The notes under the pieces were generated by a model. It saw nothing but the letters and a program-made list of their open reading frames with translations, was not told the DNA's origin and made no database searches. From positions 186,001 to 250,000 of the forward strand of contig NZ_JBHLXC010000006.1 in assembly GCF_042432495.1 (NCBI RefSeq): a DNA stretch of 64,000 bases, read 5' to 3'. The position numbers were made by a program, and so were the translations under genes. This stretch comes from Pseudochelatococcus lubricantis. GTDB lineage: Bacteria > Pseudomonadota > Alphaproteobacteria > Rhizobiales > Beijerinckiaceae. Positions 37,925 through 45,339 of this stretch are shown in pieces. Position 1 is the first letter of the stretch; every line of letters begins with the position of its first letter.

Positions 37925-38138
37925 CGCGCGTTCCTTTGCGGCTCGGTGAGAATCCGTCATCGCCGTCGGGTTTCTCACCGGCAGCATAGCTGCCAGAGGC
38001 CGGAAGTCTGTGACAATGGCTTCTGCCGGGCGTGAGCAAGCATGAAACTTCTCCGCCACAAACTTCTCCCCCACGCGCCGTCATGCGGTTGGCGCGCCCG
38101 GTCCCCGGCGGGAATCGCCGTGGCAGCGTCGGATCGCG

Positions 38139-38164
38139 AAAAACCCGCCGAAACCATCGGCGGG
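38139..38164 (-). terminator. Rho-independent terminator of the cytochrome c peroxidase gene
   Basis: Read on the minus strand, CCCGCCGA and TCGGCGGG form a perfect 8-bp stem with a five-base loop, followed by TTTTT. It lies 31 bp after the stop of the peroxidase gene. This is the best terminator seen in the window. Confidence 0.85.
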
Positions 38165-38195
38165 TTCTTGACGGCGGCTCTGTGTGCGGCGCGGC

Positions 38196-39263
38196 TCAGC
38201 CCGGGCGGCTGGCCGGTTGGATGGGGCGCGGCGTGTCCTGCGTGCTCGGCGGCAATGTCGGATAGAGAACTTGCGGCTGCTCGCCGGTCAGGGTGCGCAG
38301 GAAGGCGGTGATCGCCTTGACCTCGGTGTCGTTCAACTCCTCGCCGAGCTGGCTGACGCCCATGATGGCCACGGCCTGTTCGAGATCCCACACCTGGCCG
38401 CTGTGGAAATAGGGCGCGGTGAGCGCGATGTTGCGCAGCGGACCGGCGCGGAAGACATATTCGTCCGTCGCCGTCTCGGTCACCGCGAAGCGGCCCTTGT
38501 CGCCGGCGGGCAGGATGTTGCCGCCGGGCTTCTCCACGACGCCGAACGGGAAGTAGCCTTCCCCGCCAATGTTCTGGCCACCGTGGCAGGAGACACAGCC
38601 CTTGTTGATGAACAGGTCGAGGCCAGCCATCTCCTGCGCGTCGAGCGATGATTCACCCTTGAGAAACCGGTCGAAGCGCGAATTGGGCGTGACCAGCGTG
38701 ACCTCGAACGCCTCAAGGGCGCGGGCCATGTTGTCGAAGGTTACCGGCTCATCCTGCCCGGGGAAGGCTTTCCTGAACAGCTCTCCATATTCCGGGATAC
38801 TCTTCAGCGCGGTTTCCACCTTGCCGGGCGTGTTGTTCATCTCCACGCTGGCCTGCACCGGCCCCTTGGCCTGGGCGGCCAGGTCGTCGGCGCGGCCGTC
38901 CCAGAACTGGGCGACGTTGAAGACCGCGTTGAGCACCGTGGGCGAATTGCGTGGGCCGGCCTGCCAGCCATGGCCGATCGAGGTCGGAATGTTGTCCGCG
39001 CCGCCGGTGCCCACGCTATGGCAGGTGTTGCACGTGATGATCTGGCTCGACGACAGACGCGGCTCGAAGAACAGCCACTGGCCGAGCTGTATCTGATCCT
39101 TGCTGACCTTGCGCGCCGCAATCACTTCCTCGGCCGTCGGAATGGGCTGGAACAGGCTCTGCGCCGTGGCGCGCAGCTCGTCTTCCACGATGGGCTCCTC
39201 AGCAAATGCGGGAACGCCGGTCAGGAAAGTGAAAGACAGCAAAAATACTATACGGGTGCGCAT
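38196..39263 (-). CDS. Di-haem cytochrome c peroxidase (CcpA/MauG family)
   Basis: The 355-residue periplasmic protein starts at ATG 39263 (GGGGAG upstream) with a signal peptide MRTRIVFLLSFTFLTGVPAFA. Two c-type haem sites are present, C78-N-T-C81-H82 and C223-V-S-C226-H227, the second in GCVSCHGGQNIGG. The sequence LRNIALTAPYFHSGQVWDLEQAVAIMG with its distal Met/His region is typical of bacterial peroxidases that reduce hydrogen peroxide with electrons from cytochrome c. It has its own promoter and terminator, so it is a single-gene unit. Confidence 0.9.
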   Translation of the reverse strand: MRTRIVFLLSFTFLTGVPAFAEEPIVEDELRATAQSLFQPIPTAEEVIAARKVSKDQIQLGQWLFFEPRLSSSQIITCNTCHSVGTGGADNIPTSIGHGWQAGPRNSPTVLNAVFNVAQFWDGRADDLAAQAKGPVQASVEMNNTPGKVETALKSIPEYGELFRKAFPGQDEPVTFDNMARALEAFEVTLVTPNSRFDRFLKGESSLDAQEMAGLDLFINKGCVSCHGGQNIGGEGYFPFGVVEKPGGNILPAGDKGRFAVTETATDEYVFRAGPLRNIALTAPYFHSGQVWDLEQAVAIMGVSQLGEELNDTEVKAITAFLRTLTGEQPQVLYPTLPPSTQDTPRPIQPASRPG

Positions 39264-39285
39264 GATAGCTCTCCCCAATTGAATT

Positions 39286-39314
39286 ATTATAAAATAAATT
39301 TATTCTGCTGCCAG
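39286..39314 (-). promoter_or_regulatory. Candidate promoter of the cytochrome c peroxidase gene
   Basis: On the minus strand, a consensus TATAAT -10 box is at 39291-39286 and CTGGCA at 39314-39309 could serve as -35 with 17-bp spacing. The distance to the ATG (23 bp from the -10 box) would leave a very short leader. A clear FNR dyad is not seen. Confidence 0.45.
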
Positions 39315-39555
39315 GGAATTGCGTTAGGTCAAAAAACACCGCTTTAACCTCCTGCGACATATTGCTTCCAGTCGCTCGGTATCCGCGGCGGAATGACGCA
39401 ATACTGCTGTTTCAAAATAGATAGGACTCTGTTTATTTGATAAATCTTGTTCGAAAACAAAGGCATAGAGAAACATAAGGCTTCCTGCACCGGCCTTTTC
39501 GGAAAACGATTCTATAGGGGGCCGTCTGCTGTCCGTCGCCGTTTCGTCACAGATG

Positions 39556-39587
39556 CCGTAACCGGAAGTGCTGTCAGACAGTTACGG
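39556..39587. promoter_or_regulatory. Nested inverted repeats upstream of the MFS gene
   Basis: CCGTAAC at 39556-39562 and GTTACGG at 39581-39587 are inverted arms. Inside them CTGTC-A-GACAG at 39571-39581 is a perfect 5-1-5 dyad. The site lies 141 bp before the MFS start and resembles operators of TetR-type repressors of efflux genes. No regulator gene is adjacent. Confidence 0.45.
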
Positions 39588-39727
39588 GGAGCCCGTCTCC
39601 CTGTGCATGGCGCGGGCGGGTATCTCCATCTTGCGCGCGGCCTTTCGTTTGCGCATTGTCCCATCCGCGCCCGGCCGGGCGACATCCGGTGTGCCAGCGC
39701 CGCTGCAAACAAGAATACGGGGACGAC

Positions 39728-41359
39728 ATGCTGCAGACGAGGTTATCGGTATTGGCGCCGTTTCGGCATGGCGATTTCCGGAATCTGTGGACGGCCACGC
39801 TGGCGTCCAATCTCGGCGGGCTCATCCAGGCCGTCGGGGCGGGCTGGGTCATGACGATGATCTCCGACTCCAGCAGCATGGTGGCGCTCGTGCAGGCGTC
39901 GACGACGCTGCCGATCATGCTGTTTTCGCTGGTAGGCGGCGCGCTTGCGGACAGCTTCGACCGGCGGCGCATCATGCTCATCGCCCAGGCCACGATGATG
40001 GCAGTGTCGATCGCGCTCGCGGTCTGTGCGTTCAGCGGATTGTTGACACCGTGGCTGCTGCTGACCTTCACCTTTCTAATCGGTTGCGGCACGGCGCTGC
40101 ACAATCCCTCGTGGCAGGCTTCCATGGGCGATCTCGTACCGCGCGCCGACCTGCCGTCCGCCGTCGCACTGAACAGCATGGGCTTCAACCTGATGCGCAG
40201 TGTGGGCCCGGCTGTCGGCGGCGTGATCGTTGCCGTGGCCGGCGGCGCCTTCGCCTTCGCCATCAACGCCTGCAGCTATTTGCCGCTGATCGCGGCGCTG
40301 GCGCGCTGGAAGCACCGGGAAACCCCCGACACCCTGCCGCGCGAGGAGTTCGTCAGCGCCATCGGGGCGGGCATGCGCTATGTGCTGATGACGCCCAACC
40401 TGCTGCGTGTCATGGCCCGCGGCCTCGTCTTCGGCTTCGCGGCCATCGTGGTGCTGGCGCTGCTGCCGCTGGTGGTGCGCGATCTCGTCGGCGGCGGTGC
40501 GCTGACCTATGGCCTGATGCTCGGCTGCTTCGGGCTGGGTGCCATCGGCGGCGCGCTGGCGAACGCGCGCCTGCGGGAGCGGTTCAGCACCGAGCATATC
40601 GTGCGCTGGGCTTTCGTGATGTTCGCGCTGAGCGTCGTCGGGCTGGCGCTGAGCAAATCCGTGTGGCTTGGCTGCCTGTTCCTGCTGCCGGCGGGCGCGT
40701 GCTGGGTGCTGGCGCTGTCGCTGTTCAACACGTCCATGCAACTGTCGACGCCGCGCTGGGTCGTGGGCAGGTCGCTGTCGTTGTATCAGACGGCGACCTT
40801 CGGCGGCATGGCCATCGGTAGTTGGGTCTGGGGTGCCGTGGCCGAATTCTACGGGCCGGCGCAGGCGCTGCTCTATGCCACGGTGGTCCTGGTCGCCGGC
40901 GCGCTGATGGGGCTGCGTTTCGGGCTGGCCGAATTCGGCTCGCTCGATCTCAATCCCCTCAACCAGTTCCGCGAGCCCGAACTGCGCCTTGTGGTGAAGC
41001 CCCAGAGCGGCCCCATCATGGTGATGATCGACTATGAGGTCGACCGTTCCAACGTCCCGGATTTTCTGGCCGCCATGGCGGACCGCCGCCGTATCCGCCT
41101 GCGCGACGGCGCGCAGCAATGGGCGCTGCTGCGCGATCTGGAAAATCCCGATGTCTGGACCGAAAGCTATCACGTGCCGACGTGGGTGGACTACGTGCGC
41201 CACAACATGCGCCGCACGCAGGCCGACGCCGCTGTCGCCGAGCGCCTGCAGGCGTTGCACCGGGGCGAGGAACGCCCGCGCGTTCATCGCATGCTGGAGT
41301 ACCACGTGGTCCCCGCCTTCGACGACACGCCGCTCAAGGACCAGTTCCATACCCATTGA
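39728..41359 (+). CDS. MFS transporter with C-terminal soluble domain (MFS_3 / EntS-like)
   Basis: From ATG 39728, behind GGGGA, the protein has 543 residues. Residues 1-430 form a 12-helix major facilitator exporter (FRNLWTATLASNLGGLIQAVGAGW; GALADSFDRRRIMLIAQ at the loop 2-3 motif). The last 110 residues are hydrophilic and start MVMIDYEVDRSNVPDFLAAMADRRRIRLRDGAQQW, a ferredoxin-like domain shared by the long MFS_3 proteins. Such carriers export siderophores or other small molecules; the cargo is not predictable. The gene is monocistronic and convergent with phhB. Confidence 0.87.
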   Translation: MLQTRLSVLAPFRHGDFRNLWTATLASNLGGLIQAVGAGWVMTMISDSSSMVALVQASTTLPIMLFSLVGGALADSFDRRRIMLIAQATMMAVSIALAVCAFSGLLTPWLLLTFTFLIGCGTALHNPSWQASMGDLVPRADLPSAVALNSMGFNLMRSVGPAVGGVIVAVAGGAFAFAINACSYLPLIAALARWKHRETPDTLPREEFVSAIGAGMRYVLMTPNLLRVMARGLVFGFAAIVVLALLPLVVRDLVGGGALTYGLMLGCFGLGAIGGALANARLRERFSTEHIVRWAFVMFALSVVGLALSKSVWLGCLFLLPAGACWVLALSLFNTSMQLSTPRWVVGRSLSLYQTATFGGMAIGSWVWGAVAEFYGPAQALLYATVVLVAGALMGLRFGLAEFGSLDLNPLNQFREPELRLVVKPQSGPIMVMIDYEVDRSNVPDFLAAMADRRRIRLRDGAQQWALLRDLENPDVWTESYHVPTWVDYVRHNMRRTQADAAVAERLQALHRGEERPRVHRMLEYHVVPAFDDTPLKDQFHTH

Positions 41360-41372
41360 GACCGGGCTGCAT

Positions 41373-41693
41373 CTACGCGGGTTTTGCGCCGAAACTGGCG
41401 GCTGCGGCGTCTATGGCTTCCGCCAGACGGATGTCGCGCGCGCTGATGCCACCTGCGTCATGGGTCGTCAGGCGAATGGCGACGCGGTTGTAGCTGTTGG
41501 ACCAGTCGGGATGATGATCCTGCTCGTCGGCCGCGGCGGCGATCGCGGACATGAAGTCGAAGGCCTGCCTGAAATCGCGGAACCTGAGTTCACGCCGGAT
41601 AGCCTTGCCGTCGTCGGTCACCCGCCACAGCGGCAAGGTCTCTGCCAACCCGGCGACCTGCCCGGGCGTCAGAGGCAGGGGGGAAGCTGTCAT
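41373..41693 (-). CDS. phhB: Pterin-4a-carbinolamine dehydratase
   Basis: With ATG 41693, chosen for the GAGGA seven bases upstream, the protein has 106 residues, the normal size. The active-site block EQDHHPDWSNSYNRVAIRLTTHDAGGISARDIRLAEAID contains the conserved His-His and His residues. It dehydrates 4a-hydroxytetrahydrobiopterin formed by phenylalanine hydroxylase, thereby recycling the cofactor needed to make tyrosine from phenylalanine; in some bacteria it serves molybdopterin or folate metabolism. It lies 97 bp after a prephenate dehydrogenase gene on the same strand. No phenylalanine hydroxylase gene is in the window. Confidence 0.92.
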   Translation of the reverse strand: MTASPLPLTPGQVAGLAETLPLWRVTDDGKAIRRELRFRDFRQAFDFMSAIAAAADEQDHHPDWSNSYNRVAIRLTTHDAGGISARDIRLAEAIDAAAASFGAKPA

Positions 41694-41790
41694 GGCTTGT
41701 CCTCTCGTCGTTCCTGAGGTCCGGGATCGGACGTTCCGCCCCGGCTGCGCCAATTATGAACCGTGGGAGCATCTGCCGTCGAGGGCTTCG

Positions 41791-42645
41791 TCACCCGGCA
41801 ACGGACGGCGTTTCGAGCGATCCGCGCCGCTCTTGCGCCAGTTCGCCGGACGCCATGTCACGGTACGCCATGTCACGGTACGCCATGTCACGGTACGCCA
41901 TGTCGCTGTCGAGGGCTGCCGCCAGTCTGAAGAACCTCTCCCGCACCTCCGGAACGAACGGATTCAGCCGCTCGATGGCGTCGAACACTTCCGGTGCATC
42001 GTGGCGGACCATGCCGATGCTCTCCATGAGCAGGTCGAAGCTGCGTGTCGTCATCCGGGAGGGCAGGGGCTCCATCTGCACGAGCACCTTCGCGATCAGG
42101 TGCGTCAGCCCTTGCACGGTCGCTGCCTCGCGGTCGTGCGCTTCCGGCGTGGTCACGATCACTTCGAGGCCAAGCCGCTTGCGCAGGAAGGCGGATACGC
42201 CGCCACCGCGGCGGCCGCGAACGGGACACACGGCAACCTTGAGGCCGGCAATGCCGTTTCTCGCACTCTGCGGCCCGAAAAGCGGATGCGTCCCGACGAT
42301 GGCGACATGATCGGGCAATCCCTTCGCCATGATGCGAGCGGGAAGCGTCTTGACGGATCCCACGTCGAGAACCAGCGTTCCCCGCGACAGATGCGGGGCG
42401 ATGCCCTCGACAGCCTCCGCGAGGGCGGCGACGGGAACGGCGAGCACGACGAAGGGACAGCGGGCGGCTTCCGCGAGCCCCACGAAGCGCCCTATGTCGC
42501 TCGCCATCCGGTCGCCGGGACTGTATCTGGGATCGTGGCAGCGCAGGCGGAAATACGGATGCAGATGCTCGGCCATGAGGCGGCCGAACGCCCCGAAACC
42601 GATCAAACCCAGGGCCGGGAGAACTGCGAACTGCGACGGGTGCAT
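41791..42645 (-). CDS. Prephenate/arogenate dehydrogenase-family protein with C-terminal 5-residue repeats
   Basis: The 284-residue protein starts at ATG 42645 behind AGGAGG. The NAD(P)-binding motif is GLIGFGAFGRLMAEHL; the family-specific stretches VLDVGSVKTLPARIM, GTHPLFGPQSARNGIAGLKV and TPEAHDREAATVQGLTHLIAK follow. It should oxidatively decarboxylate prephenate or arogenate on the way to tyrosine. Near the C-terminus the run YRDMA is repeated three times in tandem, encoded by a 15-bp repeat (41851-41905). A leader-peptide-like ORF and hairpins precede it, suggesting attenuation control. Confidence 0.85.
   Translation of the reverse strand: MHPSQFAVLPALGLIGFGAFGRLMAEHLHPYFRLRCHDPRYSPGDRMASDIGRFVGLAEAARCPFVVLAVPVAALAEAVEGIAPHLSRGTLVLDVGSVKTLPARIMAKGLPDHVAIVGTHPLFGPQSARNGIAGLKVAVCPVRGRRGGGVSAFLRKRLGLEVIVTTPEAHDREAATVQGLTHLIAKVLVQMEPLPSRMTTRSFDLLMESIGMVRHDAPEVFDAIERLNPFVPEVRERFFRLAAALDSDMAYRDMAYRDMAYRDMASGELAQERRGSLETPSVAG
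41851..41905. repeat. In-frame 15-bp tandem repeat in the prephenate dehydrogenase gene
   Basis: The unit CGCCATGTCACGGTA occurs three times perfectly (41851, 41866, 41881) and once in part from 41896. Because the unit is 15 bp, copy-number change keeps the frame, adding or removing YRDMA in the protein near its C-terminus. Confidence 0.92.
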
Positions 42646-42665
42646 GAAGCGACCTCCTGGAGATG

Positions 42666-42712
42666 CACGCCAGAGGTCGTCTCGTCCAACCGCTGGCCTG
42701 AACAGCGGTTGG
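42666..42712 (-). promoter_or_regulatory. Leader RNA hairpins before prephenate dehydrogenase
   Basis: On the minus strand a perfect 10-bp hairpin (CCAACCGCTG and CAGCGGTTGG, 42712 to 42686, 7-base loop) follows the leader ORF. Next, CGACCTC near 42680 can pair with GAGGTCG just before the ATG, which would hide the AGGAGG ribosome site of the dehydrogenase. No T-run follows either hairpin, so control would be at translation rather than by intrinsic termination. The structures are read by eye. Confidence 0.45.
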
Positions 42713-42736
42713 AAAAGTGAACAAGCCTTCCCGCCG

Positions 42737-42784
42737 CTACCTGTGCGGCACGTAATAGACGGTGTTGTTGCGGGCTTTGTTCAT
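42737..42784 (-). CDS. Putative 15-residue leader peptide with tandem Tyr codons
   Basis: The ORF MNKARNNTVYYVPHR starts at ATG 42784 and ends with TAG. An AGGAG ribosome site lies six bases upstream and overlaps the end of the exporter gene. Codons 10 and 11 are TAT-TAC. Its size, strong start, tandem codons for the product amino acid and the following hairpins are what one expects of an attenuation leader for a tyrosine gene. A chance ORF cannot be excluded; conservation in relatives would decide. Confidence 0.5.
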   Translation of the reverse strand: MNKARNNTVYYVPHR

Positions 42785-42792
42785 GCGTTCTC

Positions 42793-43740
42793 CTACCGCC
42801 GGTTCGCCCGCGATGTCAACCGCCGGTTTCGGGATTCGCGCGAAACGGCCGCCACGCCTCTGCGGCTGCGCCAGTCGAGGGACCATCCGAGCGTGGTACC
42901 GGCAGCGGAGAGCAGGATGGCCGTGGCGCCGGCCAGTTGCAGCGGATGCAGACGATGGCCGAAAGCGAGGAAATCGACGACGATCGCCATGACCGGATAG
43001 ATGAAGGACAGCGCTCCGGTGAGGTTGGTCGGCAACTTCTGGATCGCCCCGTAGAGCAGGATGTACATCAGGCCCGTATGGACCACGCCGAGCGCGATCA
43101 GGAACGCCCACGCCGCGGGATCGGCGGGCAGGGGCGAAAAGCTGGCGAAAGGAGCAAGCATCAGGATGCCGACCGACACCTGAATGAGCGCAATCAGATG
43201 CGGGGGAATGCCGCGGAGCTTTCTGATGATGACCGCGGCCAGCGCATAGCAGAAGGCGGCGCCCAGCGAGAAGAGGATGCCGGTGAGATAATCCTCTCCG
43301 CCATAGCCGGCGCCGGGTTTCGCCCAGACGATCGCCAGCATCCCGCAGAAGGCGACCGCGAGCCAGAGAAGCCCGGATAGCGTCAGCCGCTCGGAAAGGA
43401 ACAGCGCCCCCATCGTCACCAGCATGAAGGGCTGCGTGTTGTAGACGGCCGTCGCGATGGAGATTGATGCACGGGGAAAGGCGGCGAACAGCAACAGCCA
43501 GTTGGTCACGATCGCGATACCGCCGAGGACGGCAAGGCCGATCTGGCGGCCGGTCATGGTGCCCGGCCGGAACAGCCCCATGCCCGCGCAGATCGCCAGC
43601 AAGGTCGCGGCGGCAAAAACACAGCGCCAGAACACCACATCCGCGACCGGCTGGCCGGAAAGGACGACGAACAGGCCGATGGTCCCCGAAATCACCATGG
43701 CGGCGGTCATTTCCACCGTGCCGCGCATCTTCTCGTTCAT
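42793..43740 (-). CDS. DMT-superfamily (EamA) exporter
   Basis: The 315-residue membrane protein has ten predicted helices arranged as two EamA repeats (first ending with FMLVTMGALFLSERLTLSGLLWLAVAFCGM, second with GALSFIYPVMAIVVDFLAFGHRLHPLQLAGATAILLSAAG). GGGAG precedes ATG 43740. The family exports amino acids and other metabolites; relatives such as YddG export aromatic amino acids. It is first in the run leading to the leader ORF, prephenate dehydrogenase and phhB, and is divergent from an Lrp-type regulator, which together suggest aromatic amino-acid export. Cargo is inferred. Confidence 0.85.
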   Translation of the reverse strand: MNEKMRGTVEMTAAMVISGTIGLFVVLSGQPVADVVFWRCVFAAATLLAICAGMGLFRPGTMTGRQIGLAVLGGIAIVTNWLLLFAAFPRASISIATAVYNTQPFMLVTMGALFLSERLTLSGLLWLAVAFCGMLAIVWAKPGAGYGGEDYLTGILFSLGAAFCYALAAVIIRKLRGIPPHLIALIQVSVGILMLAPFASFSPLPADPAAWAFLIALGVVHTGLMYILLYGAIQKLPTNLTGALSFIYPVMAIVVDFLAFGHRLHPLQLAGATAILLSAAGTTLGWSLDWRSRRGVAAVSRESRNRRLTSRANRR

Positions 43741-43873
43741 CGCTGCCGCTCCCTCCCGATATATACCTCACTATAACGGGCAAAACGGCCGGTATCTATA
43801 TGCAGGGAAAGGTGATATGGTCATCATTCCTAATCTTGTTAGGCTGCACGCGGACATTGCCTGAGAGAACGAA

Positions 43874-44311
43874 ATGCCGGACGATCTGGACCGCCGCATC
43901 ATCGCGCTTCTGGCAAGCGATGCGCGCATGTCGCTCAAGGACCTTGCCGGGCATGTGGGCCTGTCGTCTCCAAGTACGTCTGAACGGTTGAAGCGGCTTG
44001 AGGAGCAGGGCGTCATTCGCGGCTTCACCGTCGAGGTGGATCCTGCCCGGATCGGTTACACGCTGCAGGCCATCGTGCGCATCCGGCCGCTGCCGGGCAA
44101 GCTGCACGTCGTCCAGCAACTCATCGTGGAGGTTCCGGAAGTTACCGAATGCGACAAGGTTACCGGCGACGATTGCTTCATCGCCCGCCTGCATGTCCGC
44201 TCCATCGAACAGCTCGACGCGATCCTCGACCGGATTGCGGACAAGGCGGAGACAAACACCGTCATCGTCAAGACGCAGCCCGTCATGCGCCGCCTGCCGC
44301 CTTTGGCGTAA
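43874..44311 (+). CDS. Lrp/AsnC-family regulator
   Basis: The 145-residue protein has the AsnC-type helix-turn-helix (LDRRIIALLASDARMSLKDLAGHVGLSSPSTSERLKRLEEQGVI) and a RAM ligand domain with VPEVTECDKVTGDDCFIARLHV. It is divergent from the DMT exporter gene across 133 bp, the usual position of a local amino-acid-sensing regulator of an exporter. The ligand is likely an amino acid, perhaps tyrosine or phenylalanine in view of the neighbours. Confidence 0.9.
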   Translation: MPDDLDRRIIALLASDARMSLKDLAGHVGLSSPSTSERLKRLEEQGVIRGFTVEVDPARIGYTLQAIVRIRPLPGKLHVVQQLIVEVPEVTECDKVTGDDCFIARLHVRSIEQLDAILDRIADKAETNTVIVKTQPVMRRLPPLA

Positions 44312-44322
44312 CCTCACATCTG

Positions 44323-44399
44323 GAATCTGTCCTGTTTACGTTGAAACAGGACAGATTCTAGTTTCCTTATTTTGAGCGAATTCTGATCGGAATGCGCTC
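44323..44399. repeat. RIME-like two-hairpin repeat, inverted copy
   Basis: Hairpin A has perfect 15-bp arms, GAATCTGTCCTGTTT at 44323-44337 and AAACAGGACAGATTC at 44344-44358. Hairpin B runs from GAGCGAATTC at 44374 to GAATGCGCTC ending at 44399, with one mismatch. Both match the element at 28886-28985 in reverse orientation. It fills the gap between the convergent lrp-type and araC-type genes and its end touches the araC stop codon. Confidence 0.87.
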
Positions 44400-45229
44400 T
44401 AGCAGCACGCCAGCGCGAAGGCGCGGGGCGTCACGCCGAACCAGTTGCGGAACTGATTGGTGAGATGGCTCTGGTCGAAAAAGCCGACGGCTACGGCGAC
44501 CTCCGCAGGGCCCACGCCGCGTTCCAGCAGCGCCTTGGCACGGCCGAGCCGCACCTGCGTCAGATAGCGGTGGACGGTGAGGCCGGACTGCGCCCGGAAC
44601 GCGCGCATGAAATGGTATTCGCTGAGGCCCGCGACCCGGGCGATTTCGTCCACCGTCAGCCTGCGGTCGTGGCAGTCGTTCATGAAGGCGACGGCGCGGC
44701 TCATGTCCGCAGCGGGCGACTGCGGGCGCGAGGCCCGGCCCGCCCGCTGGCCATAGCGCCGGATCAGCAAGGCGAGCGCCTCATAAACCGCGCTCTGCTT
44801 CTCCACCGCATCCGGCGTCGCTTCGACGACGCGATGAGCGGCGAGCAGGCTGCGCGCGAGACCGGGCTCGGTTCGCAGAGTCGCGCGCCCGAAATCCAGC
44901 GCGCCGCTACCGCCCAGCATGTCGGCGGCGATCGCTTCCATCGTATCCGTGGAGGGATAGAAGGCACAGTGCTCCCAGATGCCGTTCCGCTCCGCCGCCT
45001 CGGCGCTATGTACCTCTCCGGGATGGATGATCATCACCGTACCCGCGTGGGCGACGCCCTCGTGCCGCGCCACCCGATGCCGCTGTGCGCCGCGCCTGAA
45101 AGCGGCGACCACGAACTCGTCATGGAAATGAGGCGAATAGCGATGGTCGAAACACGAAGCGCGCAGGAGTTCGAGCCCGCCGAAGAGGCTCGAATCGCGC
45201 CACAGCCGCATGTCGTTCCGTCCCATCAT
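44399..45229 (-). CDS. AraC-family regulator with N-terminal cupin domain
   Basis: The 276-residue protein has an N-terminal AraC-type ligand domain (SPHFHDEFVVAAFRRGAQRHRV; VMIIHPGEVHSAEA) and a C-terminal pair of helix-turn-helix units (LTVDEIARVAGLSEYHFMRAFRAQSGLTVHRYLTQVRLGRAKALLE ... GFFDQSHLTNQFRNWFGVTPRAFA). ATG 45229 and 45226 are adjacent starts. It is divergent from azlCD, a common pairing, so it most likely activates that amino-acid exporter. Confidence 0.9.
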   Translation of the reverse strand: MMGRNDMRLWRDSSLFGGLELLRASCFDHRYSPHFHDEFVVAAFRRGAQRHRVARHEGVAHAGTVMIIHPGEVHSAEAAERNGIWEHCAFYPSTDTMEAIAADMLGGSGALDFGRATLRTEPGLARSLLAAHRVVEATPDAVEKQSAVYEALALLIRRYGQRAGRASRPQSPAADMSRAVAFMNDCHDRRLTVDEIARVAGLSEYHFMRAFRAQSGLTVHRYLTQVRLGRAKALLERGVGPAEVAVAVGFFDQSHLTNQFRNWFGVTPRAFALACC

Positions 45230-45339
45230 GCCTTTTCCGAATAGGCCTCATGTCCGCCGCGCCGTGCAGGCGCAGGATTTTCCAATATTCCTGAATTGTT
45301 GGCGCGGTAACAAACGCTCTCCGCGCGAGGTTGGGAAGC

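Larger units (their letters stand above)
39264..39727. other. 464-bp divergent gap between peroxidase and MFS genes
   Basis: Bases 39264-39500 are A+T-rich and contain the peroxidase promoter candidate, described separately. Bases 39540-39600 contain nested inverted repeats upstream of the MFS gene, also listed. No coding sequence with a plausible start is visible here. Confidence 0.7.

Noticed and set aside
39424..39450. FNR-type site upstream of the cytochrome c peroxidase gene
   Set aside because: TTTGATAAATCTTG has only one good half-site; the dyad TTGAT-N4-ATCAA is not satisfied.
41851..41905. Possible CRISPR-like direct repeats
   Set aside because: The 15-bp units are contiguous with no spacers and lie in frame inside a protein-coding gene.
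42686..42712. Intrinsic terminator after the DMT exporter gene
   Set aside because: The hairpin is perfect but no T-run follows on either strand; it is better read as part of the leader RNA of the dehydrogenase gene.
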